Source: Bosea beijingensis (lineage in GTDB: Bacteria > Pseudomonadota > Alphaproteobacteria > Rhizobiales > Beijerinckiaceae). From it: DNA of 64,000 nucleotides. The DNA is taken from positions 3,181,282 through 3,245,281 of the forward strand of contig NZ_CP132359.1 in NCBI RefSeq assembly GCF_030758975.1, given 5' to 3'. Below, one piece after another: positions 9,985-21,312 of this stretch. The position numbers were made by a program, and so were the translations under genes. The notes under the pieces are model-generated. The model made no database searches. It worked only from the letters and a program-made list of their open reading frames with translations, and was not told where the DNA came from. The first letter of the stretch is position 1. Each line of letters begins with the position of its first letter.

Positions 9985-10929
9985 GTGATCGGCTATATCC
10001 TGCGCCGGCTCGTCGCGCTGGGCCTGACCCTGCTCGCGGCGGCGCTGGTGATCTTCGTCGTGCTCGAAATCCTGCCGGGCGACCCGGCGGCGGTGACGCT
10101 CGGCCTCAATGCCGCGCCCGAAGCGCTGGCGGCCTTGCGCACCGAGATGGGGCTCGACAAGCCGGCCGCGCTGCGCTTCTTCATCTGGCTCGGCGGGCTC
10201 GTCACGGGCGATCTCGGCCAGAGCTATACCTACCGCGTGCCGGTGCTGCAACTCATCACCGAGCGTATGGCGGTGACCTTGCCGCTGGCGCTGATGGCGA
10301 TCGCGCTGGCCATGGCGATCGGCATCCCGCTCGGCATGCTCGCAGCCTCGCGCCATGGCAGGCTGGCCGATGCCGGTGTCATGGCGTTCGCGCAGGCCGG
10401 GCTCGCCATCCCCAATTTCTGGTTTGGCCTCCTGCTCGTGCTGGTCTTCGCAGTCGGCCTCGGCTGGCTGCCGGCCGGTGGCTTTCCGGGCTGGCAAGCG
10501 GGGATCGGCGTCTCGCTCAAAGCCCTGCTGATGCCGGCCTTGGCGCTCGCCCTGCCGCAGGCGGCGATCATCGCGCGGGTGACGCGCTCCTCCATGCTCG
10601 ACACGCTGCAGGAGGATTTCGTCCGCACCGCCCGCGCCAAGGGCCTGAGCGAAGGCACGACGATGCGCCGGCATGCGCTGCGCAACGCGCTGATCCCGGT
10701 CGTCACCATCCTCGGCCTTCAGTTCTCGGTGCTGATCGCGGGCGCGATCATCATCGAGAACGTCTTCGCGCTGCCGGGGCTGGGGCGGTTGGTCTTTCAG
10801 GCCATCGCCCAGCATGACCTGATCGTGGTCAAGGACCTCGTCATGCTCTTCGCGGGACTGGCGATCCTGATCAATTTCGCGGTCGAACTGCTCTACGGGC
10901 TGCTCGACCCGCGCCTGAGGCAAGCATGA
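9985..10929 (+). CDS. ABC transporter permease, DppB/OppB type
   Basis: A 314-residue inner-membrane permease beginning at GTG 9985. It opens with the conserved IGYILRRL and a first transmembrane helix, and carries the family helix ILPGDPAAV, several hydrophobic segments, and the EAA-type cytoplasmic loop (DFVRTARAKGLSE) that docks the ATPase. It forms a heterodimer with the next gene product, whose start overlaps its stop by four bases. The partner ATPase genes (dppD/dppF type) are not found in the window. Confidence 0.92.
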   Translation: MIGYILRRLVALGLTLLAAALVIFVVLEILPGDPAAVTLGLNAAPEALAALRTEMGLDKPAALRFFIWLGGLVTGDLGQSYTYRVPVLQLITERMAVTLPLALMAIALAMAIGIPLGMLAASRHGRLADAGVMAFAQAGLAIPNFWFGLLLVLVFAVGLGWLPAGGFPGWQAGIGVSLKALLMPALALALPQAAIIARVTRSSMLDTLQEDFVRTARAKGLSEGTTMRRHALRNALIPVVTILGLQFSVLIAGAIIIENVFALPGLGRLVFQAIAQHDLIVVKDLVMLFAGLAILINFAVELLYGLLDPRLRQA

Positions 10930-11786
10930 GCGCGGTTGAGGACAAGGCGCCGGGCGGCAAGCGGCACTGGTGGCTCGCGCCCTCCTTCGTGATCGGCGTG
11001 GGGCTGGCCGTGCTCGTCGTCGCTGCGGCGCTCATCTCCTATGTCTGGACGCCCTACCAGCCGACGCAGATGATGATCCTGAACCGGCTCAAGGGCCCGT
11101 CCGCCTTGAACTGGTTCGGCACCGACCAGTTCGGCCGCGACGTTTTCTCGATGATCATGGTCGGCGCGCGCAATTCGCTGGCCGTGGGTTTGGGTGCTGT
11201 CGGCATCGGCATGGTCGTCGGGACGACGCTGGGGCTCGCGGCTTCTGTCCGGCGCGATGGCCTCCTCGACCATGCAATCATGCGCACGGCCGACTTCACC
11301 CATGCCTTCCCGGCCGTGCTCACCGCGATCATGATGACCGCGATCGTCGGCCCCGGCATGCTCAACGCGGTCGTCGCCATCGCCGTGCTGAACCTGCCCT
11401 ATTTCGCCCGGCTCGCGCGCGGCGCGGCTCTGCAGGTCTGGGCGCAGGATTTCATCCAGGCAGCGCGGGCGGCCGGTTTGAACAACCGGCAGATCACCTT
11501 GCGCCATGTCCTGCCCAACATTGCCGGTATCCTGGTGGTGCAGGCGACGATCCAGTTCGCGCTGGCGGTGCTGGCCGAGGCGGGCCTGTCCTATCTCGGA
11601 CTGGGCACCCAGCCGCCGAACCCGTCCTGGGGGCGGATGCTCAACGAAGCCCAGACCTTCATGGCGGCGCAGCCCTGGCTCGCGATCTTCCCGGGCGCGG
11701 CGATCGCCTTGACCGTGCTGGGCTTCAACCTGCTCGGCGACGGCCTGCGCGATGCGGTCGATCCGCGGCTGCGGCGGGCCCGGTAG
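10926..11786 (+). CDS. ABC transporter permease, DppC/OppC type
   Basis: A 286-residue permease with an N-terminal cytoplasmic tail, one transmembrane helix, the family signature GTDQFGRDVFSM, further membrane helices, and the EAA loop DFIQAARAAGLNN followed by HVLPNI. The end LGDGLRDAVDPRLR is typical of the family. It overlaps the DppB-type gene by four bases and closes the transport operon. Its stop is five bases from the stop of the convergent DUF4337 gene. Confidence 0.92.
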   Translation: MSAVEDKAPGGKRHWWLAPSFVIGVGLAVLVVAAALISYVWTPYQPTQMMILNRLKGPSALNWFGTDQFGRDVFSMIMVGARNSLAVGLGAVGIGMVVGTTLGLAASVRRDGLLDHAIMRTADFTHAFPAVLTAIMMTAIVGPGMLNAVVAIAVLNLPYFARLARGAALQVWAQDFIQAARAAGLNNRQITLRHVLPNIAGILVVQATIQFALAVLAEAGLSYLGLGTQPPNPSWGRMLNEAQTFMAAQPWLAIFPGAAIALTVLGFNLLGDGLRDAVDPRLRRAR

Positions 11787-11791
11787 TCTCT

Positions 11792-12352
11792 TCAGAACAA
11801 GGCGGTCGGGGCGAACTGGGCAAGCGCCATCAACGCGATGCCGGCGATGCCGAGCAGGCCGCCGGTGACCGCGAGCAGGCTGACGCCGGTGATGATCGCG
11901 GCGGACGAGATCACGATCGCGATCTGGATCAGGCCCGAGGCGATGTCAAACTTGTCGTCGCGGGCGGCGGCGATGTCGCGCTGAGCTTCGGCCGCCTTGG
12001 CGCGGGCGGCGAGCTCCTTGCGGCCCTCGTTGGTCTCCGGTTCGGAATCATAGCGCGCGGCGGTCTGCTTCCAGCTCTCGATGCGCTTAGTCAGGCGCTG
12101 CCGGGCGGCCTCGTCGGTGACGCCGGCAAGCTCGACCTCCAGCGCCTCGGTGGCGGTGCGAACCGTCGTGCCGCGGATCGTCTTGGCCTGGAAGAAGGCC
12201 CAGAGATTGGAGGCCTCGATATTCTTGGCGACGGCCTCCTGCTCGGCGTTCTTGCCGCCGATCTCGGAGAAGGCGAGGGTGAGCGCGAGCAGCGCGATCA
12301 GCAAGGCGATGCGCTTGTTGCCGCCCTCGGGCATTTCGACGGAACCGGACAC
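11792..12352 (-). CDS. DUF4337 membrane protein
   Basis: A 186-residue protein with one hydrophobic segment near residues 14-30, a long soluble helical middle rich in Ala, Glu, Lys and Arg (about 35-135), and a C-terminal pair of hydrophobic segments. The arrangement and the FSEIGGKNAEQ motif after the first helix fit the DUF4337 family, whose function is unknown. It is a single gene, convergent with the transport operon and transcribed in the same direction as xerC downstream. Confidence 0.75.
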   Translation of the reverse strand: MSGSVEMPEGGNKRIALLIALLALTLAFSEIGGKNAEQEAVAKNIEASNLWAFFQAKTIRGTTVRTATEALEVELAGVTDEAARQRLTKRIESWKQTAARYDSEPETNEGRKELAARAKAAEAQRDIAAARDDKFDIASGLIQIAIVISSAAIITGVSLLAVTGGLLGIAGIALMALAQFAPTALF

Positions 12353-12426
12353 GAATCACCTCGTAGCGCCATGGTGGCGGCGCTGTTTAAGGCTTTCCGC
12401 TCGGGCAGCAAGAGGGCAGGGTGGCC

Positions 12427-13353
12427 TCAGCGCCCGGCGCGCGGATGGGCGGCGTCATAGGCCGCCATCAGGCGGGCCGAATCGATGCGGGTGTAGATCT
12501 GCGTCGTCGAGAGCGAGGCGTGGCCGAGCAGTTCCTGGATGGCGCGCAGGTCGCCGCCGCGCCCCAACAGATGCGTCGCGAAGGAGTGGCGCAGGGCATG
12601 CGGCGTGGCCGATGAAGGCAGGCCGAGCGCGCCGCGCAAGCCCTCGACCGCGAGCTGGATGATGCGCGGCGAGAGCGGCCCGCCCTTGGCGCCGACGAAG
12701 AGCGGGCCTTCCGGCGGCAGGCGCCAGGGACAGAGCTTGAGATATTCGGCGATGGCGGTGATCACGACGGGCAGCACCGGCACCATCCGCGTCTTGCTGC
12801 CCTTGCCGATGACAGTCAGCGTATCGCCGGCCTGAAGCGGCGCCTGGGTGCGGGCAAGCGAGAGTGCCTCCGAGATGCGCAGGCCGCTACCATAGAGCAG
12901 GCCGAGCACGGCGGCGTCGCGAGCCAGTATCCATTGCTCGCGTTCTTCGCCCGCGCGGGTGTCGGCCTGGGTGACGGCGCGGGCGGCCGAGGGTTCGAGC
13001 GGGCGCGGCAGCGACTTGCCGAGGCGCGGACCCCGCGTCGCGGCGAAGGCTGCGGCAGTAAGCTTGCCCTGGCGCTCGCCGAAACGGGCGAAGGAGCGCA
13101 AAGCCGCGAGCTGGCGCATCAAAGTGCGGTTGCCGACATTGTCGCGGCGGCGCTGGCCGAGGAAGGCGCGCAGGTCGACCGGCTTCAGCGCCGCGATGTC
13201 GGAAAGCGAGGGCGCACCGCCGAGATGCTCGGTGAGAAAGACGTGGAACTGGCCGAGATCGCGGGAATAGGCCTCAAGCGTCTTCGGCGAGAGGCGCCGC
13301 TCGGCCGAGAGGTGCGAAAGCCAGTCGCGCCGGAAGGAGTCGAAGTCGGTCAT
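12427..13353 (-). CDS. xerC: Site-specific tyrosine recombinase XerC
   Basis: A 308-residue recombinase that, with XerD, resolves chromosome dimers at dif. It has an N-terminal SAM-like core-binding domain (about 5-95) and a catalytic domain with all expected residues: R159 in GSGLRISE, K184, H252 and R255 in HALRHSFATH, H278 in LLGHASLS and nucleophile Y287 in QIYTRID. ATG 13353 is chosen because family members begin just before this helix. The position beside priA favours XerC over XerD. Confidence 0.9.
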   Translation of the reverse strand: MTDFDSFRRDWLSHLSAERRLSPKTLEAYSRDLGQFHVFLTEHLGGAPSLSDIAALKPVDLRAFLGQRRRDNVGNRTLMRQLAALRSFARFGERQGKLTAAAFAATRGPRLGKSLPRPLEPSAARAVTQADTRAGEEREQWILARDAAVLGLLYGSGLRISEALSLARTQAPLQAGDTLTVIGKGSKTRMVPVLPVVITAIAEYLKLCPWRLPPEGPLFVGAKGGPLSPRIIQLAVEGLRGALGLPSSATPHALRHSFATHLLGRGGDLRAIQELLGHASLSTTQIYTRIDSARLMAAYDAAHPRAGR

Positions 13354-13423
13354 GCGGGTAGCATGGCGCTCCTGCCTTAACACCAGCCGAATCGATGCTA
13401 GACACTGGCTTGGGAAACACGCC

Positions 13424-13523
13424 GTCGTCCCGGACAAGCCGCGTCAGCGGTGCCGATCCGGGATCCATGCCTGAACCGTTCCGGCATGGATCCCGGGTCT
13501 CCCTCCGGTCGCCCGGGATGACA
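13424..13523. repeat. REP-like palindrome, copy 2
   Basis: This is nearly the exact reverse complement of the element at 9853-9965, including the GGGATCCATGCC / GGCATGGATCCC inner arms and the CCCGGGATGAC end. It lies between the divergent xerC and priA genes. Confidence 0.7.
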
Positions 13524-13540
13524 CGGCCTTATTTGTAAAG

Positions 13541-15745
13541 ATGGCGCAGTTCGACCTGATCAACGACAGTATGAGCGAAGAGGCGCCGGCCGGCACGGTC
13601 GACGTGCTGATCCCGCTCGGGCTCGACCAGGCCTATAGCTATGCCGTGCCGGCCGGGCTCGTGCTGAAACCCGGCGATGTCGTGCAGGTGCCCCTCGGGC
13701 CGCGCGAGACCGTCGGCGTCGTCTGGGATGTCGGTAGCGGGCGTGGCGGCAATCTCAAGAAGGTCACCGAAAAATACGACATGCCGCCGCTCGATCCGGC
13801 GCTGCGCAAGCTCGTCGACTGGGTGGCCTGGTATACGCTGGCGCCGAAGGGCTCCGTGCTGGCCTTGGCCCTGCGGCGGCAGCCCGACGATACGCCCGAG
13901 CGGCCTAAACTTGGCGTCAGGCTGGCGGGCCCACCGCCGGGGCGAATGACGCCAGCGCGGGCGCGGGCCATCGCTGCGGCCGAAGGCGGGCTGCTGATCG
14001 CGAAATCGGCGCTGGCGGAGGCGGCCTCGGTCAGCGCGGCCGTGATCGATTCCCTCGTCGATGCCGGCACCTTCATCATCGAGCCCCTGCCGCGCGAGGC
14101 GATCGCAGCCTTGCCCGATCCCGACCATGCCGTGCCGGAACTCTCGGACGGGCAGGGCGAAGTCGCGCAGGCGCTGGTCAGGTCGGTGCAGGCGAAGGCG
14201 TTCGGCGTTTCGTTGCTCGAAGGCGTCACGGGCTCCGGCAAGACCGAGGTCTATTTCGAGGCCGTCGCGGAGGCGATCCGGCTCGGCCGCCAGAGCCTGA
14301 TCCTGATGCCGGAGATCGCGCTGACCGCGCAGTTCATCGACCGCTTCGAGGCCCGCTTCGGTGTCAGGCCCGGCTTGTGGCACTCGGCCGTGACCGGCCG
14401 CAAGCGCGAGCGCCTGCAGGCGGCTATCGCATCAGGCGAGGCCAAGGTCGTGGCCGGCGCCCGTTCGGCGCTGTTCCTGCCCTATAGCGATCTCGGTCTC
14501 ATCATCGTCGATGAGGAACATGAGAGCGCCTATAAGCAGGAGGACGGCGTCTCCTATCATGCGCGCGACATGGCGGTGGTACGAGGCCGGATCGAGAACG
14601 CGCCGGTGGTTCTCGCTTCCGCGACACCCTCGCTGGAGACCCGCGTCAATGCCGAGCGTGGGCGCTATGTCCATCTCAAGCTGCCGGAGCGCTTCGGCGG
14701 GCGCGAGTTGCCGCAGCTCGGCCTCGTCGACCTGCGCCGCGACAAGCCGGAACGGGGGCGCTGGCTTTCGGGCGCGCTGATCAAGGCAGTCGAGGCCAAC
14801 CTGGAGGCCAGGGAGCAGTCGCTGCTCTTCCTCAACCGGCGTGGCTATGCGCCGCTGACGCTATGCCGGGACTGCGGTCATCGCTTCCAGTGCCCGAACT
14901 GTTCGGCCTGGCTGGTCGATCATCGTTTCCGGCGGGCGCTGGTCTGCCATCATTGCGGCCATGTCGAGCGCCGGCCGCATGAATGCCCGGCCTGCCACAA
15001 GCCCGAGAGCCTGATCGCCTGCGGGCCGGGGGTGGAGCGGCTGGCCGAGGAGGTCGCGACGCTTTTTCCACAGGCGCGCTCGATCGTGCTCTCCAGCGAC
15101 TTTCCGGGAGGGACGGAGAGGCTGAAGCAGGAATTGATGGCGGTGGCTGAAGGCGAGTTCGATATCGTCATCGGCACGCAGCTCGTGGCGAAGGGCCATA
15201 ATTTCCCGGGAATGACGCTGGTCGGGGTGATCGATGCCGATCTCGGGCTGACTTCCGGCGATCCGCGCGCGGCGGAGCGAACCTTCCAGGCGCTGCGACA
15301 GGTGACGGGCCGCGCGGGGCGGGGCGAAAAGCCGGGCCGCGCCCTGCTTCAGACGCATGACCCCGAGCATCCCGTGCTGAAAGCTCTGATCTCGGGCGAT
15401 CCGGAGCGGTTTTATGCCGCAGAGGAGGCCTCGCGGGAGGCGGCGGGCCTGCCGCCCTTCGGCCGACTGGCGGCGCTGATCGTCTCGGCCAACAGCCAGG
15501 CGGAGGCCGAGAGCCATGCGCGGGCTCTGGCGCGCTCGGCCGAGGCCGGCGACGGAATCATGGTGCTGGGGCCGGCGGAAGCGCCCCTGGCGGTGCTGCG
15601 GGGGCGCCATCGCATGCGCCTGATCGTCAAGACGGCGCGCGAGATCAACCTGCAGGATTACCTGCGCGGCTGGCTGAAACGGGCGCCCAGGCCCAAGGGC
15701 TCGGTCCGGGTCGCGGTCGATGTCGATCCGCAAAGCTTCCTTTGA
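13541..15745 (+). CDS. priA: Primosomal protein N' (replication restart helicase)
   Basis: A 734-residue superfamily 2 helicase that recognises stalled forks and reloads the replisome. An N-terminal 3'-end-binding and winged-helix region (about 15-190) is followed by Walker A GVTGSGKT (228-235) and DEEH (324-327). Two paired zinc-binding knuckles carry eight cysteines (C442, C445, C451, C454, C469, C472, C482, C485). The C-terminal helicase motifs include GTQLVAKGHNFPG and QVTGRAGRG. No clear ribosome site precedes ATG 13541; ATG 13571 is a possible alternative. It precedes the atp operon, an arrangement common in Hyphomicrobiales. Confidence 0.95.
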   Translation: MAQFDLINDSMSEEAPAGTVDVLIPLGLDQAYSYAVPAGLVLKPGDVVQVPLGPRETVGVVWDVGSGRGGNLKKVTEKYDMPPLDPALRKLVDWVAWYTLAPKGSVLALALRRQPDDTPERPKLGVRLAGPPPGRMTPARARAIAAAEGGLLIAKSALAEAASVSAAVIDSLVDAGTFIIEPLPREAIAALPDPDHAVPELSDGQGEVAQALVRSVQAKAFGVSLLEGVTGSGKTEVYFEAVAEAIRLGRQSLILMPEIALTAQFIDRFEARFGVRPGLWHSAVTGRKRERLQAAIASGEAKVVAGARSALFLPYSDLGLIIVDEEHESAYKQEDGVSYHARDMAVVRGRIENAPVVLASATPSLETRVNAERGRYVHLKLPERFGGRELPQLGLVDLRRDKPERGRWLSGALIKAVEANLEAREQSLLFLNRRGYAPLTLCRDCGHRFQCPNCSAWLVDHRFRRALVCHHCGHVERRPHECPACHKPESLIACGPGVERLAEEVATLFPQARSIVLSSDFPGGTERLKQELMAVAEGEFDIVIGTQLVAKGHNFPGMTLVGVIDADLGLTSGDPRAAERTFQALRQVTGRAGRGEKPGRALLQTHDPEHPVLKALISGDPERFYAAEEASREAAGLPPFGRLAALIVSANSQAEAESHARALARSAEAGDGIMVLGPAEAPLAVLRGRHRMRLIVKTAREINLQDYLRGWLKRAPRPKGSVRVAVDVDPQSFL

Positions 15746-15953
15746 AGAGCTGAAAGGCGCGGCAAAATCGCCGCTTATGATGGGCAATCAGCGATTGCGC
15801 GGCCCGGAACCACATGCTATCGCACCGCCACATTTCGGTCGCGAAGTCGTCTTGCCGGCTTCGCGCCTATGATACTCGCAGCGTCGGGACCATGCACTCC
15901 ACCTTCGTCTTGAAGGTCGCCGGTGCGGTTCCTTGAAACGAGAGACGGGAAGC

Positions 15954-16523
15954 GTGGCTGAAGGCGGATCGCAGGGGACATTGGTGTCGGGCGTAGCTCA
16001 GCGCTATGCCACCGCTTTGTTCGAGCTGGCTGAGGAGGCGGGTGCGATCGACACCGTCGCGGCGGCTCTGGATAGCTTCAACGGCCTGCTCGCCGAGAGC
16101 GAGGACCTCCGCCGCCTGATCGAGAGCCCGGCCTTCACCGCCGAGGAGCAGGTCGCGGCGATCAAGGCCGTGCTCGAGAAGGCCGGTATCACCGGCCTCG
16201 CCGCCAATTTCATCGGCTTCGTCGCCAGCAAGCGCCGTCTCTTCGCGCTGCCGGGCATGATCGCCGGCTACAAGCGTCTGGTCGCCGAGGCCAAGGGCAT
16301 CGTCTCCGCCGAGGTGACGGTCGCCGAGGAGCCCACGGCCAAGCGCGTCGACGAGATCCGCGCGGCGCTGAAGGGCGTCGCCGGCAAGGATGTCGACGTC
16401 TCGATCAAGATCGACCCGGCCCTGATCGGCGGGCTCATCGTCAAGATGGGCTCCCGCATGGTCGACGCCTCGCTGAAAACCAAACTCAACTCAATTCGTC
16501 TTGCCATGAAAGAGGTCGGCTGA
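15954..16523 (+). CDS. atpH: ATP synthase F1 delta subunit
   Basis: A 189-residue stator subunit linking F1 to the b subunits. The N-terminal helical domain begins [16 protein letters not shown], and the C-terminal end [16 protein letters not shown] is highly conserved. I choose GTG 15954, because family members begin a few residues before this helix. A TTG at 15933 would add seven residues. It is the first gene of atpHAGDC, and its stop overlaps the atpA start by one base. Confidence 0.92.
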   Translation: MAEGGSQGTLVSGVAQRYATALFELAEEAGAIDTVAAALDSFNGLLAESEDLRRLIESPAFTAEEQVAAIKAVLEKAGITGLAANFIGFVASKRRLFALPGMIAGYKRLVAEAKGIVSAEVTVAEEPTAKRVDEIRAALKGVAGKDVDVSIKIDPALIGGLIVKMGSRMVDASLKTKLNSIRLAMKEVG

Positions 16524-18055
16524 TGGACATCCGCCCCGCTGAAATCTCCGCCATCCTGAAGGCCCAGATTTCGAACTTCGGCTCGGAAGCTTCGGTCACC
16601 GAAGTCGGCCAGGTTCTCTCCGTCGGCGACGGCATCGCCCGCGTCTACGGCCTCGACAAGGTCCAGGCCGGTGAGATGGTCGAGTTCGAATCCGGCGTGC
16701 GCGGCATGGCGCTCAACCTCGAGAGCGACAATGTCGGCGTCGTGATCTTCGGTTCCGACCGTGACATCAAGGAAGGCCAGACCGTCAAGCGCACCGGCGC
16801 CATCGTCGACGTTCCCGTCGGCAAGGAGCTGCTCGGCCGCGTCGTCGACGCTCTCGGCAACCCGATCGACGGCAAGGGCCCGATCAAGGCCAAGGCCCGC
16901 GCCCGCGTCGACGTCAAGGCGCCCGGCATCATCCCGCGCAAGTCGGTGCATGAGCCGATGGCGACCGGCCTCAAGGCGGTCGACGCCCTGATCCCGATCG
17001 GCCGTGGCCAGCGCGAGCTGATTATCGGCGACCGCCAGACCGGCAAGACCGCCGTGGCGCTCGACACGATCCTGAACCAGAAGCCGCTGAACGTCGAAGG
17101 CGCCCCGGAGAGCCAGAAGCTCTACTGCGTTTACGTCGCCGTCGGCCAGAAGCGTTCGACCGTCGCCCAGCTCGTGAAGGTGCTCGAGGAGCGCGGCGCG
17201 CTGGAGTACTCGATCGTCGTGGCGGCCACCGCCTCCGACCCGGCCCCGATGCAGTTCCTGGCGCCGTTCGCCGGATGCTCGATGGGCGAGTTCTTCCGCG
17301 ACAACGGCATGCACGCCGTCATCATCTATGACGACCTGTCGAAGCAGGCCGTCGCTTACCGCCAGATGTCGCTGCTGCTGCGCCGCCCGCCGGGCCGCGA
17401 GGCCTATCCGGGCGACGTGTTCTATCTTCACTCCCGCTTGCTCGAGCGCGCGGCGAAGATGGGCGAGGCCGCCGGCCTTGGCTCGCTGACGGCGCTGCCG
17501 GTCATCGAGACGCAGGCGAACGACGTGTCTGCCTACATCCCGACCAACGTGATCTCGATCACCGACGGCCAGATCTTCCTTGAGACGGACCTGTTCTATC
17601 AGGGCATCCGCCCGGCGGTGAACGTCGGCCTCTCGGTGTCGCGCGTCGGTTCGTCGGCGCAGACCAAGGCCACCAAGAAGGTCGCCGGCAAGATCAAGGG
17701 CGAACTCGCCCAGTATCGCGAGATGGCCGCCTTCGCCCAGTTCGGTTCGGACCTCGACGCGGTCACGCAGCGCCTGCTCAACCGCGGTGCCCGCCTGACC
17801 GAGCTCCTGAAGCAGCCGCAGTTCTCGCCGCTGAAGATGGAAGAGCAGGTCGTCGTGATCTATGCCGGCGTGAACGGCTATCTCGACGCGCTGCCGGTCA
17901 GCAAGGTCCGCGCCTTCGAGGACGGCCTGCTCGCGCTGGTTCGCGGCAAGCATGCCGACATGCTGAACGAGATCGGCTCGTCCAAGGACCTGTCGGACGC
18001 CAACGCCGCCAAGCTCAAGGACATCGTCGCGGGCTTCGCGAAGTCCTTCGCCTGA
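16523..18055 (+). CDS. atpA: ATP synthase F1 alpha subunit
   Basis: A 510-residue non-catalytic nucleotide-binding subunit of the F1 hexamer. Walker A GDRQTGKT is at 169-176. The ATPase alpha/beta signature region ([19 protein letters not shown]) and the DELSD-like segment ([16 protein letters not shown]) are present. Length and sequence match the family fully. It is directly coupled to atpH. F0 genes (a, c, b) are absent, as expected in alphaproteobacteria, where they form a separate operon. Confidence 0.98.
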   Translation: MDIRPAEISAILKAQISNFGSEASVTEVGQVLSVGDGIARVYGLDKVQAGEMVEFESGVRGMALNLESDNVGVVIFGSDRDIKEGQTVKRTGAIVDVPVGKELLGRVVDALGNPIDGKGPIKAKARARVDVKAPGIIPRKSVHEPMATGLKAVDALIPIGRGQRELIIGDRQTGKTAVALDTILNQKPLNVEGAPESQKLYCVYVAVGQKRSTVAQLVKVLEERGALEYSIVVAATASDPAPMQFLAPFAGCSMGEFFRDNGMHAVIIYDDLSKQAVAYRQMSLLLRRPPGREAYPGDVFYLHSRLLERAAKMGEAAGLGSLTALPVIETQANDVSAYIPTNVISITDGQIFLETDLFYQGIRPAVNVGLSVSRVGSSAQTKATKKVAGKIKGELAQYREMAAFAQFGSDLDAVTQRLLNRGARLTELLKQPQFSPLKMEEQVVVIYAGVNGYLDALPVSKVRAFEDGLLALVRGKHADMLNEIGSSKDLSDANAAKLKDIVAGFAKSFA

Positions 18056-18159
18056 TCATCATTGCCGGCGCGGCCGAGTTCTCAGCTCCGCCGCGCTGCT
18101 TCTCTGGATTGCTTCGTTGCCGCGCCTGCCGTGGCTGACGAGTAGGGGATCAAGATCGG

Positions 18160-19029
18160 ATGCCGTCCCTTAAGGACCTACGCAATCGCATCGCTTCGGT
18201 GAAGTCGACGCAGAAGATCACCAAGGCCATGCAGATGGTTGCGGCTGCGAAGCTGCGCCGGGCGCAGACGGCCGCCGAGGCCGCGCGGCCCTATGCCGAG
18301 CGCATGGAGACGGTGCTGTCGAACCTCGCTTCCGGCGTGTCCGGTTCGAGCGCGCCGCGCCTGATCGCCGGCACGGGCTCCGACAAGGTGCATCTGCTGC
18401 TGGTGCTGACCGCCGAGCGCGGCCTGTGCGGTGCCTTCAACTCCTCGATCGCGCGCCTCGCCCGCGACAAGGCGAATGCGCTGAAGGCCGAGGGTAAGAC
18501 GGTCAAGATCATCTGCGTCGGCAAGAAGGGCTACGATATCCTGCGGCGCCAGTTCGCGGCGGAGATCATCGAGTTCATCGACCTGCGCGAATTCAAGCAG
18601 GTCGGCTTCGCCAATGCGGAGGCGATCGCCCAGAACGTGCTGGCCCGCTTCGGCAACGGCGAGTTCGACGTCGCGACGCTGTTCTTCTCGCGCTTCCGCT
18701 CGGTGATCGCCCAGATCCCGACCGCGCAGCGCATCATCCCGGCTGAAATCCCCGAAGGGACGAAGCAGACCGACGCCGTCTACGATTACGAGCCGGACGA
18801 GGGCGAGATTCTGGAAGCGCTGCTGCCGCGCAACCTGACCGTCCAGGTCCTGCGCGGGCTGCTCGAGAACGCCGCCTCCGAACAGGGCGCGCGCATGTCG
18901 GCGATGGATTCCGCCACGCGCAACGCCGGCGAGATGATCAAGAAGCAGACGCAGATCTACAACCGCTCACGCCAGGCGATGATCACGAAGGAACTGATCG
19001 AGATCATCTCTGGCGCGGAAGCGCTCTAA
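18160..19029 (+). CDS. atpG: ATP synthase F1 gamma subunit
   Basis: A 289-residue central rotor subunit. The N-terminal helix [20 protein letters not shown] and the C-terminal helix with [18 protein letters not shown] are the two coiled-coil strands that turn inside the alpha/beta hexamer. Both are well conserved here. It lies 104 bases after atpA, a gap with no recognisable gene. Confidence 0.97.
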   Translation: MPSLKDLRNRIASVKSTQKITKAMQMVAAAKLRRAQTAAEAARPYAERMETVLSNLASGVSGSSAPRLIAGTGSDKVHLLLVLTAERGLCGAFNSSIARLARDKANALKAEGKTVKIICVGKKGYDILRRQFAAEIIEFIDLREFKQVGFANAEAIAQNVLARFGNGEFDVATLFFSRFRSVIAQIPTAQRIIPAEIPEGTKQTDAVYDYEPDEGEILEALLPRNLTVQVLRGLLENAASEQGARMSAMDSATRNAGEMIKKQTQIYNRSRQAMITKELIEIISGAEAL

Positions 19030-19088
19030 CCGCCTAATCTTCGCCGGTGGAGAGATCCACCGGCTGCCGTCACATCCGAATGCGCTAG

Positions 19089-20588
<1,500 letters not shown>

Positions 20589-20605
20589 GCTTCGCGCATT
20601 CTTCC

Positions 20606-20631
20606 TTTCGGGCGGCTTCGGCCGCCCGGAA
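20606..20631. other. Strong hairpin between atpD and atpC
   Basis: An 11-base-pair stem (TTTCGGGCGGC with GCCGCCCGGAA, including one G-T pair) closes on a TTCG tetraloop. There is no following T-run, so it is not a standard terminator. It may stabilise the upstream mRNA or lower atpC expression. Confidence 0.6.
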
Positions 20632-20718
20632 CCATGCCCGGCATGGATTGTTGAAAGATCTGGCATGGCCCCCGGCGCTGTCCGGCGATCGGGGTGACGT
20701 CGGAGGAAAAGACAGGCG

Positions 20719-21132
20719 ATGGCCACCTTCAAGTTCGAACTCGTCTCGCCGGAGCGCATCCTGTTCTCGGGCGATGTCGTCAGCGTCATCGTCCCCTCGG
20801 TCGAGGGCGAGATGACCGTGCTCGCGGGGCATGCGCCGCTGGTCGCGACGCTCAAGGCCGGGATCGTCTTCGTTCAGACGACCGAGAGCAACGGCAAGGA
20901 ATTCTTCGTCAACGGTGGTCTTGTCGAGATCAACCAGGCTTCGACGACGATCCTGGCGGAGCAGGGCCGCTTCCTCGAGGATGTCGACACCGCCGTGCTC
21001 GACGCCGAGATCCTGACTGCCGAGACCCGTCTCGCCGGCTCGCATAACGACGACGAGAAGAAGCGCCTGCACGACACGCTGGTGCAGTTGCGCGAGTTCA
21101 AGCACGTCTTCGAGCAGCGCAAGGCGGCGTGA
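20719..21132 (+). CDS. atpC: ATP synthase F1 epsilon subunit
   Basis: A 137-residue subunit of the central stalk. The N-terminal beta-sandwich (FELVSPERILFSGDV, GEMTVLAGHAPLV, FFVNGGLVEI) is intact and a short helical C-terminal part follows. A GGAGG site lies 15 bases before the ATG. It is separated from atpD by 130 bases that include a hairpin, and is followed by an intrinsic terminator closing the operon. Confidence 0.95.
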   Translation: MATFKFELVSPERILFSGDVVSVIVPSVEGEMTVLAGHAPLVATLKAGIVFVQTTESNGKEFFVNGGLVEINQASTTILAEQGRFLEDVDTAVLDAEILTAETRLAGSHNDDEKKRLHDTLVQLREFKHVFEQRKAA

Positions 21133-21160
21133 TCTGCCGTTGAGCTTCGAGAATTTGGAA

Positions 21161-21184
21161 AGGGCCGCGCGAGCGGCCCTTTTT
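21161..21184 (+). terminator. Intrinsic terminator of the atp operon
   Basis: AGGGCCGC, loop GCGA, GCGGCCCT, then a run of T. It is 28 bases after the atpC stop. Confidence 0.88.
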
Positions 21185-21263
21185 CGTGAGCGGCCGACAC
21201 TCGCGCCATGCTCGGGCTCGACCCCAGCATCTCTGGAATTGGAGGCGCTTCATGCCGCGTGAG

Positions 21264-21298
21264 ATTCTCGGGTCTGCGCTTCGCTTCGCCCCGAGAAT
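21264..21298. repeat. Short inverted repeat downstream of rppH
   Basis: Arms ATTCTCGGG (21264-21272) and CCCGAGAAT (21290-21298) flank a loop of 17 bases. It lies just after the rppH stop on the minus strand and could be half of a REP-like element or a weak transcript end. Confidence 0.4.
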
Positions 21299-21312
21299 GA
21301 CGTGCTCTGCAT

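Noticed and set aside
15064..15072. DnaA-box-like TTTTCCACA inside priA
   Set aside because: Isolated, and inside a coding region.
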